Of a DNA stretch of 9,467 nt, positions 1 to 5,332 are shown piece after piece. Both the position numbers and the translations under genes were made by a program. Position 1 is the stretch's first letter; the number at the start of each line of letters is the position of its first letter. Source of the DNA: Patescibacteria group bacterium (GTDB lineage: Bacteria; Patescibacteriota; Minisyncoccia; Phycocordibacterales; UBA12088); contig WFWM01000030.1 in assembly GCA_015491145.1 (NCBI GenBank), positions 1 to 9,467 on the forward strand, written 5' to 3'. The notes beneath the pieces were generated by a model. That model had not been told where the DNA came from. It searched no databases and saw only the letters and a program-made list of their open reading frames with translations.

Positions 1-927
1 CCCTCGCACCCGTCCTCCCACGACGACGCAAAAGGACGAGAGCCGCAACCGTCTCCTCTCCAACAGACCCTCCGCGGCGGAGTGAGTCCGATTCACACGC
101 TCCAGCAGGACATTCAGCGGATCGTCCGCAGCCAGGAGCTCACGCTCCCGAAGGTGGCGGCGCTGGAGCAGGAAGCCCGTCGTTCTACCCCCTCACCTCC
201 GCCATCGAGGCGGTGGCGAAAGCGTGACCTCGCGCTCGCCACACTTTCAATACTGCTGCTGGCAAGCGGAGCGGCGCTCGCGGTGTGGCTCTTTTCCACG
301 CCGCCACATCCTCCCATTACAGAAGGACCCGAGCGGGTGCTCCCCCGCTTCTTTCGACCTGACGTAATCCTCACCTACGCAGTTGAACCCAATACCAGTC
401 GCACCACCCTCCTGCAGCATCTCCACCAGATTCGGGAAGCTTCTGAACTCTCACTCGGCGCCCTTGCCGCTATCTACCCCGTCAAGACGGAAGAGCAGAC
501 GCAACGACCGATCAGTAGTAACGAGTTCCTCCAGCGCCTCGAGGCGCATGTGCCCGAAGATCTTGCTCAAACACTCCGACAGGAGTTTATGATGGGGTTC
601 CATGGGTATCGCGGTAAGCCCTTCTTTTTCGTGTTTCAGGTCCGCTCCCTTGAAGGCGGCATTCGAGGAATGCTGGGGTGGGAACCTTTCCTATTGGGAG
701 ACTTCACACCACTTTTAGGGGCGCCGCTTTCCGCTACGACAACGCGCAAGGCAGCATTCCGCGATGCGCTCGTCCGCAACAATGACGTGCGCATCCTGCG
801 GGATGCGGAAGGAAACGAACGCATTGTCTATGGCTTCACGGAAGGTCGCTATCTCATCATCACCACGAACCGCACCACCTATTACGAAATCCTCTCACGC
901 CTACGTCGTGCAGCCATTGCGCCGTGA
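1..927 (+). CDS. Single-pass membrane protein of unknown function, probably 5'-partial
   Basis: I do not recognise a function. The frame is open from the first base of the window. The in-window GTG at 82 is a possible start (281 aa) but has no convincing ribosome site, and the 27 codons before it are Pro/Ser/Gln-rich like a disordered N-tail, so the true start probably lies upstream. Numbering from GTG 82: a cytoplasmic N-terminus, a Pro-rich linker (36-41), a basic patch (RRWRKR, 43-48), one membrane helix at about 49-71, then an extracytoplasmic domain to residue 281. The best-defined part is the C-terminal third, with FFFVFQV (181-187), GMLGWEP (196-202) and YGFTEGRYLIITT (250-262), which looks like a compact alpha/beta fold. 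The layout (short cytosolic tail, TM, soluble domain ending in a hydrophobic strand and helix) resembles conserved hypothetical proteins I associate with Parcubacteria; that is recollection, not a search. There are no cysteines. It ends 26 bases before the preferred start of the next gene. Confidence 0.8.
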   Translation, partial: PSHPSSHDDAKGREPQPSPLQQTLRGGVSPIHTLQQDIQRIVRSQELTLPKVAALEQEARRSTPSPPPSRRWRKRDLALATLSILLLASGAALAVWLFSTPPHPPITEGPERVLPRFFRPDVILTYAVEPNTSRTTLLQHLHQIREASELSLGALAAIYPVKTEEQTQRPISSNEFLQRLEAHVPEDLAQTLRQEFMMGFHGYRGKPFFFVFQVRSLEGGIRGMLGWEPFLLGDFTPLLGAPLSATTTRKAAFRDALVRNNDVRILRDAEGNERIVYGFTEGRYLIITTNRTTYYEILSRLRRAAIAP

Positions 928-945
928 AGCGAGAGGCGCTACAAT
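917..945 (+). promoter_or_regulatory. Putative promoter for the DksA-like gene, leaderless type
   Basis: TTGCGC (917-922) and TACAAT (940-945) are separated by 17 bases, the ideal sigma-70 spacing, with the TTG of the -35 conserved. The -10 ends only 8 bases before ATG 954, so transcription would start at or just before the start codon and the mRNA would have essentially no leader. The site overlaps the end of the upstream gene. This is inference from motif and spacing. Confidence 0.45.
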
Positions 946-953
946 GCGCCCGT

Positions 954-1352
954 ATGGCGCATCCAACGCTCACGCGAGAGGACTTAGAGCAGCTTCGAGC
1001 GCGCATTGAGCAGGAGCTTGCTGAAATTGACGCACAACTGGCAAAGCTTGGAGGAGTGGACCCGGCAAATCAGGTGGACTGGGAACCTTCTGCCGGTTCC
1101 ATTGAGGTCGACGCCTCCGACAAGAGCGAGGTGGCCGATAAGATTGAGGAGCTCATTGATAACAATGCTATCCTGAGCGAATTGGAGGTGCGCCGCAAAA
1201 AACTGGAGCGGGCATTGGAGAAAATGGAAGCCGGCACCTACGGCTTTTCCGAGCTCTCAGGCGAACCGATTGAGCGGGAGCGCCTCTTCGCCGATCCAGC
1301 TGCGCGCACCACCATTGCAGAGCGAGAACAAGAGGATACCCTCCCCATCTAG
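954..1352 (+). CDS. DksA/TraR-family-like protein lacking the zinc-finger cysteines
   Basis: A 132-aa protein with the layout of short DksA/TraR proteins, which bind the RNA polymerase secondary channel and modulate initiation. From ATG 954: N-terminal coiled-coil helix (about 7-32), a DW-containing linker (41-46), an acidic segment with VADKIEEL (60-67), a second coiled-coil helix (about 70-92), then the family hallmark MEAGTYGFSELSGEPI (91-106) and RLFADPAARTT (110-120). In the family these last blocks carry paired Cys (Cxx C ... Cxx C/H). Here the equivalent positions are S99, S102, T120 and E123, so no zinc can be held and the protein has no cysteine at all. The fold family is clear; regulatory activity is uncertain. 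An alternative GTG start at 924 overlaps the upstream stop (GTGA) and would add 10 residues. ATG 954 is preferred because of the -10 box just before it and because it fits the family's N-terminus. The next gene starts 14 bases downstream. Confidence 0.85.
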   Translation: MAHPTLTREDLEQLRARIEQELAEIDAQLAKLGGVDPANQVDWEPSAGSIEVDASDKSEVADKIEELIDNNAILSELEVRRKKLERALEKMEAGTYGFSELSGEPIERERLFADPAARTTIAEREQEDTLPI

Positions 1353-1366
1353 TCCCGAAATCTCCT

Positions 1367-2872
1367 ATGGGGCAGGTGGTGCGGGTGGTGAGCGTGCAGC
1401 CGGCGTTCCCAGAGAGCGTGCTCGTCACCGTTGAGGGGGAAGCGAGCGACGGGGTTCCTCCATCCTTGAACATTATCGGCTTGCCGGATAAGGCAGTAGC
1501 AGAAGCACGCGATCGGATTGCTGCGGCAATCCGTGCCTGCGGCTTCCCAGCCTCGCAACGCCCGAAGCGAACGACGCTTTCCCTCGCACCGGCTGATGTG
1601 CGGAAAGAGGGTGCGGTGTTCGATGTCGCGCTCGCGCTCGCCTACCTCGCATCCCATGGATATATCGCTCCCCCTCCTTCTTCCGTTGCGTTTCTCGGTG
1701 AGCTCGGGTTGGACGGGTCGCTCCGGCCGGTGCGCGGGGTGCTCGCTGCGGTGCAGGCGCTCGTGAAGCACAGCATCCGCACCGTTGTGGTGCCGGCACA
1801 GAATGCTGCGGAAGGTGCCCTCGTGGGGGAGGCCACCGTGTTCGGCGCTCCTTCGCTCAGCGCCCTCCTGCGCCACCTCAGCGGGGAAGCGCCGCTGCCA
1901 AAGGCAACGCCGGTGCCTGAAGCAGCTCCCGATGAGGAGAAAGTGGCGGTGGATCTCCGCGACATCCGAGGTAATCCTCACGCGAAACGAGCATTGGAGA
2001 TAGCGGCTGCCGGTGGACACAACCTTGCCCTCTGGGGCCCTCCCGGCACCGGCAAGACGCTGCTCGCGCGGGCGCTCGCTGGGATTCTCCCTCCGCTTAC
2101 CTCTTCTGAGGCGCTGGAGGTTTCGGCGCTCTACTCGCTTGCAGGGCTCCTGCCGGAAGGCAAGCTCCTTCGCACACCTCCGTTCCGCGCCCCCCACCAC
2201 ACCACCTCTGTTGCCGCACTCGTAGGAGGTGGATCGAGCCTCCGCCCCGGTGAAATTACGCTTGCCCACCGCGGCGTGCTCTTCCTCGATGAGGTGACGG
2301 AATTTGACCGTCGCGCCATTGATGCGCTCCGGGAGCCGCTCGAGTCTGGCACGGTGACCGTGGCGCGGGCACGGGGGACAGTGGTGTACCCAGCAGAGTC
2401 GCTCGTTGTCGTCGCATTCAACCCGAGCCGAGGCCATGAGCGAGACACCGCCCTCATCGACCCCCGCGAACAGGCACGGGTTGCGAAGCGGTTGTCCGGA
2501 CCTATCGTGGACCGTATCGACCTGTGGGTGGAAGTGGGGGAGGTGCCACCGGAGCTCCTCGAGCAGGCCCCAGCGGGGGAACCGTCTGCTGCCGTGCGCG
2601 AGCGCGTCAAACGCGCTCGCGCACGGCAGCTCCAGCGCGGTGCACTCAACAGCCGCCTCCCGCTCAAGGAGGTGGAGCAGTGCAACCCCTCCCCTGAGGC
2701 GCTCACCTTCCTCCGCAACGCCGCGCACCGGCTCCGCTTCTCCGCGCGCGTCTACCACAAGGTGCTCAAAATCGCCCGCACTATTGCCGATCTCGAAGAA
2801 AGTGACACGGTGAGCCTTCCTCATATACAGGAGGCGGTCGCCTACCGACCCCGCGACCTTTTCCTCCCCTGA
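1367..2872 (+). CDS. comM: ComM/YifB-family AAA+ ATPase (Mg-chelatase-like)
   Basis: A 501-aa protein of normal length for ComM/YifB, a hexameric AAA+ DNA helicase linked to branch migration during natural transformation and recombination. An N-terminal ChlI-like domain (about 20-140) has the LNIIGLPDKAVAEARDR signature (34-50) and GELGLDGSLRPVRG (111-124). The AAA+ core has Walker A GPPGTGKT (224-231), FRAPHHTTS (273-281), Walker B VLFLDE (304-309), a sensor-1 region around N352, and RLSGPIVDRIDL (375-386), where the family's SGPxxDRxD motif sits. The C-terminal Mg-chelatase domain (about 407-498) has FSARVYHKVLKIARTIADL (458-476). Many homologues have a Cys cluster (NPCPCG...C.C) between sensor 1 and SGP; here that stretch (352-376) has none. 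A perfect 20-bp inverted repeat lies in the codons for residues 408-422. There is no obvious SD before ATG 1367, and the preceding gene ends 14 bases away. In a CPR cell a role in DNA uptake or recombination is plausible but inferred. Confidence 0.95.
   Translation: MGQVVRVVSVQPAFPESVLVTVEGEASDGVPPSLNIIGLPDKAVAEARDRIAAAIRACGFPASQRPKRTTLSLAPADVRKEGAVFDVALALAYLASHGYIAPPPSSVAFLGELGLDGSLRPVRGVLAAVQALVKHSIRTVVVPAQNAAEGALVGEATVFGAPSLSALLRHLSGEAPLPKATPVPEAAPDEEKVAVDLRDIRGNPHAKRALEIAAAGGHNLALWGPPGTGKTLLARALAGILPPLTSSEALEVSALYSLAGLLPEGKLLRTPPFRAPHHTTSVAALVGGGSSLRPGEITLAHRGVLFLDEVTEFDRRAIDALREPLESGTVTVARARGTVVYPAESLVVVAFNPSRGHERDTALIDPREQARVAKRLSGPIVDRIDLWVEVGEVPPELLEQAPAGEPSAAVRERVKRARARQLQRGALNSRLPLKEVEQCNPSPEALTFLRNAAHRLRFSARVYHKVLKIARTIADLEESDTVSLPHIQEAVAYRPRDLFLP
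2588..2630. repeat. Perfect 20-bp inverted repeat with 3-base centre, inside the ComM-family gene
   Basis: The left arm (2588-2607), GCTGCCGTGCGCGAGCGCGT, is the exact reverse complement of the right arm (2611-2630). The centre is CAA (2608-2610), and flanking bases 2587 and 2631 do not pair. The 43 bases are about 80% GC and would form a very stable hairpin in DNA or mRNA. They encode the helix around RERVKRARARQ (411-421), which is normal for the family at protein level, so the reading frame is intact. Confidence 0.95.
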
Positions 2873-2882
2873 ATCCCTCGGT

Positions 2883-3656
2883 ATGTACCGAACGCCACCG
2901 TGGGTTCAACGCTGCGCTGATGCGCGTCGGGGGAGACGTTCTGAAGTGGTGGTTGAGGGCGTGCAGGCGCTCAAACATGCGCTCCGCTTCGGTGGAGAAC
3001 CGATCGGCATCTGGTCGCACCAGCCGCGCGAGCTCCTCCGGCTCGCGCAAACCCTCGCCCCCGATATTGCCCCGACCCTCACCACTGCCCTCACGCCGGC
3101 GCAGGAGGAAGATATCCGACGCGCCTGCGGCGGCACGCTTCCCCCCTCGCCGGTCGTCGCGCTTTTTCGAAAGCCCCGCTGGGGTCCCACCGCCGTGTAC
3201 CGCGCACGAGGGCCCCACCTTCTACTCGTCGGCCTCACCCATCCGGGCAACCTTGGTGCCTGCATCCGCATTGCCGCCGCGTTCCGTATGGCAAGCGTTG
3301 TATGCCTCGGCACCCCTTCCCCTTGGCACACTCTCGTGGTGCGGGCTGCTGCCGGCCTGCAGTGGGCGATTCCGATTGCTTACCACCCGAAAGAGGCGGC
3401 GCCCTCTTTGCTGCCGAAGCTGCAACCTCTTGCGTTGCTTGCCGCCACCCCCGCTGCGCAACCAATCGCGCCGACCACCCCTCTCCCTCACAACGGCTGG
3501 TTTGCCTTTGGAGGGGAGCGGCACGGGATCCCTCAGGAAGTCGCACGCTTCGCTGCCTCCACCTACACCATCCCAATGCGCGAGGGGGTATCGAGCATCA
3601 ATGTCGCAAGCGCCGTTGCGGTAGTTGCATACCTCCTTTCCCAGCAAACGGCGTAA
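2883..3656 (+). CDS. SpoU/TrmH-family (SPOUT) RNA 2'-O-methyltransferase
   Basis: A 257-aa protein with the SpoU domain in the C-terminal half; such enzymes transfer a methyl group from S-adenosylmethionine to ribose 2'-OH of tRNA or rRNA. Motif 1 is HPGNLGACIRIAAAF (120-134) with N123 and R129. Motif 2 is FGGERHGIP (209-217) with E212. Motif 3 is IPMREGVSSINVASA (230-244) with N240; together motifs 2 and 3 form the trefoil-knot AdoMet site. Motif 1 usually begins with Asp (DPGN); here it is His. The N-terminal part (15-110) with VVEGVQALKHAL (23-34) resembles the RNA-binding SpoU_sub_bind-type domain of RlmB/TsnR-like enzymes, so an rRNA target is somewhat likelier than tRNA; the exact nucleotide cannot be read from sequence. 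ATG 2883 lies 10 bases after the previous stop, without a clear SD, suggesting co-transcription with the ATPase gene. Confidence 0.9.
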   Translation: MYRTPPWVQRCADARRGRRSEVVVEGVQALKHALRFGGEPIGIWSHQPRELLRLAQTLAPDIAPTLTTALTPAQEEDIRRACGGTLPPSPVVALFRKPRWGPTAVYRARGPHLLLVGLTHPGNLGACIRIAAAFRMASVVCLGTPSPWHTLVVRAAAGLQWAIPIAYHPKEAAPSLLPKLQPLALLAATPAAQPIAPTTPLPHNGWFAFGGERHGIPQEVARFAASTYTIPMREGVSSINVASAVAVVAYLLSQQTA

Positions 3657-3694
3657 CGAGGGAGGTGGAGAGAGCGTTAGGAAGCACGGAACGC

Positions 3695-3701
3695 AAGGAG
3701 G
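3695..3701 (+). promoter_or_regulatory. Strong Shine-Dalgarno sequence for the GNAT gene
   Basis: AAGGAGG lies 6 bases before ATG 3708. It is the only near-perfect SD in the window and fixes the start of the acetyltransferase gene. The 51-base gap before this gene shows no convincing promoter. Confidence 0.85.
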
Positions 3702-3707
3702 ACCACA

Positions 3708-4040
3708 ATGGAGCTGCAGCTCACCTCTACCCGGACTTCCGCCACCGTCGAGCGGATTGCCCTGCTGGATAGGACGGGGGCATGCGTTGGGTCCTGCTAT
3801 CTCATCTTCATCACCAACCGGCACGGAACCTACGCAATCCTCGAGGATGTGTTTGTGGAGCCGACGCACCGGGGCAGGGGAATTGGCACCCGCCTCGTCA
3901 AAGAAGCGGTGCGTCGCGCACGCCAGAGGCGCTGCTACACCATTCTCGCTACTGTCAATAAGCATCACCCCCACCTCATTCGATGGTACGAGAAGCTCGG
4001 CTTCATCCCAAAGGGAGAAGCGTTGTGGCTCGACCTCTAG
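3708..4040 (+). CDS. Small GNAT-family N-acetyltransferase
   Basis: A 110-aa protein with the GNAT acetyl-CoA fold in minimal form. The strand YAILEDVFVEP (42-52) leads into motif A HRGRGIGTRLVKEA (54-67), whose R/Q-x-x-G-x-G/A-type pyrophosphate loop is RGRGIG (55-60). Motif B, IRWYEKLGFIPKGEALWL (91-108), has the usual Y94-E-K-L-G-F. GNAT enzymes move an acetyl group from acetyl-CoA to an amine on a protein, antibiotic or small metabolite. The substrate is not predictable here, and nothing specifically points to a RimI-type or drug-resistance role. At 110 residues it is short for the family (usually about 140-170), losing mainly the N-terminal acceptor-binding helices. It has a strong SD, follows the methyltransferase by 51 bases and ends 10 bases before the terminator-like hairpin, so it is probably the last gene of its transcript. 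Confidence 0.88.
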   Translation: MELQLTSTRTSATVERIALLDRTGACVGSCYLIFITNRHGTYAILEDVFVEPTHRGRGIGTRLVKEAVRRARQRRCYTILATVNKHHPHLIRWYEKLGFIPKGEALWLDL

Positions 4041-4049
4041 CCACACCCC

Positions 4050-4078
4050 GAGAAGGTTGAGGACTACTCAACCTTCTC
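4050..4078. terminator. Symmetric hairpin between convergent genes, likely bidirectional terminator
   Basis: GAGAAGGTTGAG (4050-4061) pairs perfectly with CTCAACCTTCTC (4067-4078) around a 5-base loop GACTA. It lies between two convergent stop codons (4040 and 4113), the position expected for a shared terminator. Neither side has a real T-tract, so it is not a textbook intrinsic terminator. It may act with a factor, or simply block read-through and protect 3' ends. Confidence 0.7.
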
Positions 4079-4110
4079 CTGCCTATTTCCTCGTAGCCCC
4101 ATCCAACTCC

Positions 4111-5088
4111 CTAGTATCCGAAAGGATTGCGGGCACCCCGGACTTCAAAGTGGAGATGCGGACCCGTTGAGCGGCCGGTGGAGCCGACATAGCCAATCAC
4201 CTGCCCGCGCACCACCGTTTGCCCGACAAACACCGCGATTCGCGACATATGGGCGTAGAGCGTCTGTGTCCCGTTTGGGTGCCGAATCACGACATAGACG
4301 CCGTAGCCACCGTTCCATCCATTCGCTCGTGCCACCAGTACGGTCCCCGGGGCGGAAGCTCGAATTGGGGTCCCAAAGGGAGCCGCAATATCGACGGCAT
4401 TCCATCCGTGAAGCCCCTGCGTCCGAATGCCCCCCGGCAACGGGTGGAGGAAGTACCCCCGAGGGCTCCGGCGCGCTGAAGAAGCGGTAGCCAAGCGCGA
4501 GGTATTTACTCCTCGACGCTCAGGAATCTCGCCACCCGGTATGACGATGGTCATCCCAACGCGGAGCGGTTCGTCTGGGGAAAGGTCGTTGTAGGTAATA
4601 ATCTCCCGTACATCTCCGTGGAAGCGTCGTGCGATCGCCTGGAGCGTGTCACCCTTCCGAACGGTGTAGCGCACCCCGTCAATAGGGAGAATGAGCAATT
4701 CCTGACCCGGTTTGATGAGATCGGCCGAGGTGAGGTTGTTCGCCCAACGAATGGTGTTGATGGAAACCCCAAACATTGCCGCAATTTGAGAGAGTGTGTC
4801 ACCTTCCCGCACGATGTAGAGGGAAATCCGATCTGATGGCGCCACGTCCGACAGACGCATATCGCGGCCGACGGACCCTTGGGGCACGAGCGCCACTCCA
4901 TCCCGCACCGCAAGGGAGGAACCTCCTAAGACCCCGCGGGTTTGCGCAGGGGAGAGCACCGGTAGCGCCCGAATCGACCCTGCCTCCACTGCTGCGGCAT
5001 GGGCGGAATGGCGGAATGGGAGATGCGCGGTAGTCCCCGCTATCGCCGCAGCTAGCACTCCAGCTCCAAGGAGGAGTCCGAAAAACAC
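4111..5088 (-). CDS. LysM-LysM-M23 family cell-wall metallopeptidase, membrane anchored
   Basis: From GTG 5088, 325 aa. A hydrophobic segment at 2-19 serves as membrane anchor or signal. It is followed by two LysM peptidoglycan-binding modules, YIVREGDTLSQIA (91-103) through 134 and YTVRKGDTLQAIA (141-153) through 184, an Arg/Ser-rich linker (190-210), and a C-terminal M23 (LytM-type) domain. Zinc and catalytic residues: H227 and D233 in HGWNAVDIAAP, H280 in YAHMSRI, and H311/H313 in GPHLHFEVR. The known role of the family is cleavage of peptide crosslinks in peptidoglycan during growth, division or daughter separation; LysM modules place it on the wall. The first His-Asp pair is spaced HxxxxxD rather than the usual HxxxD. 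The start is uncertain: GTG 5088 is the only canonical start codon, yet the frame stays open to the stop at 5209-5211, and an upstream promoter would give a leader of about 110 bases. There is no SD before GTG. The gene is convergent with the GNAT gene and divergent from the helicase. Confidence 0.93.
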   Translation of the reverse strand: MFFGLLLGAGVLAAAIAGTTAHLPFRHSAHAAAVEAGSIRALPVLSPAQTRGVLGGSSLAVRDGVALVPQGSVGRDMRLSDVAPSDRISLYIVREGDTLSQIAAMFGVSINTIRWANNLTSADLIKPGQELLILPIDGVRYTVRKGDTLQAIARRFHGDVREIITYNDLSPDEPLRVGMTIVIPGGEIPERRGVNTSRLATASSARRSPRGYFLHPLPGGIRTQGLHGWNAVDIAAPFGTPIRASAPGTVLVARANGWNGGYGVYVVIRHPNGTQTLYAHMSRIAVFVGQTVVRGQVIGYVGSTGRSTGPHLHFEVRGARNPFGY

Positions 5089-5207
5089 GCGGTATGCAGG
5101 AGAGCCGCCTTGGGGAATACTCGCATCTTCCGACTCTCCAGATGCCGTCTGAGGTATAATAAGCCGTCGATTAGAGGAAAGCCCACCAAAGGCGGTAGGC
5201 GCCTTCC

Positions 5208-5235
5208 ACTATACGACCCCCACCCATCGCGTCAA
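5208..5235 (-). promoter_or_regulatory. Sigma-70-like promoter for the M23 peptidase gene
   Basis: On the minus strand, TTGACG (5230-5235) and TATAGT (5208-5213) are 16 bases apart. Each differs from consensus by one base, making this the best promoter in the window. The predicted transcription start is near 5201, which leaves a leader of about 110 bases before GTG 5088. In-frame stop TAG (5209-5211) sits within the -10 box. Confidence 0.65.
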
Positions 5236-5313
5236 CCCCACAACAGAGGGGAATGCGTTCCACCACAGAATTAAGAATTTGTCAATTTCCCCACCCTTGG
5301 GACGGTCCTGTCG

Positions 5314-5322
5314 TGGTAGGAT
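5314..5322 (+). promoter_or_regulatory. Extended -10 promoter for the helicase gene
   Basis: TGG-TAGGAT matches the extended -10 form (TGn-TATAAT). The hexamer (5317-5322) ends 10 bases before ATG 5333, so transcription would start about 3 bases before the start codon. A TTGGGA at 5297-5302 is only 14 bases away and is a poor -35, but extended -10 promoters do not need one. The in-frame ATG 5321 overlaps the -10 and would be outside the transcript. Confidence 0.5.
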
Positions 5323-5332
5323 GGCGGATGCT

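Larger units (their letters stand above)
5089..5332. other. Divergent intergenic region between M23 peptidase and helicase
   Basis: This 244-base stretch is the longest without a firm gene. It holds the minus-strand promoter, the plus-strand extended -10, the minus-strand leader (about 5089-5201) and a small hairpin AAGGCG/CGCCTT (5189-5194 with 5200-5205). Within the leader the M23 frame stays open. No RNA gene or further ORF was recognised. Confidence 0.7.

Noticed and set aside
924..953. GTG 924 as start of the DksA-like gene, overlapping the upstream stop as GTGA
   Set aside because: Translational coupling is possible, but there is no SD, the 10 added residues do not fit the family, and a -10 box lies between GTG and ATG 954. 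Kept as an alternative only.
1082..1099. 6-bp inverted repeat GGAACC/GGTTCC in the DksA-like gene
   Set aside because: Too short to distinguish from chance; inside coding sequence.
1349..2824. 491-codon open frame on the minus strand, antisense to the ComM-family gene
   Set aside because: It mirrors almost the whole ComM gene. The translation is rich in Arg, His, Cys and Gly with no known motif, as expected from GC-biased third positions, while the + strand frame has unmistakable AAA+ motifs.
3222..4046. 274-codon minus-strand frame across the methyltransferase and GNAT genes
   Set aside because: It overlaps two clearly recognisable + strand genes and has no domain signature; a compositional shadow.
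5155..5160. Exact TATAAT on the + strand
   Set aside because: It has no -35 at 16-18 bases, is about 170 bases before the helicase ATG, and lies in what may be M23 coding sequence. A better-placed -10 exists at 5317-5322.
5279..5332. TTG 5279 or ATG 5321 as helicase start
   Set aside because: TTG 5279 lies upstream of the promoter and ATG 5321 overlaps its -10. ATG 5333 matches the family N-terminus.
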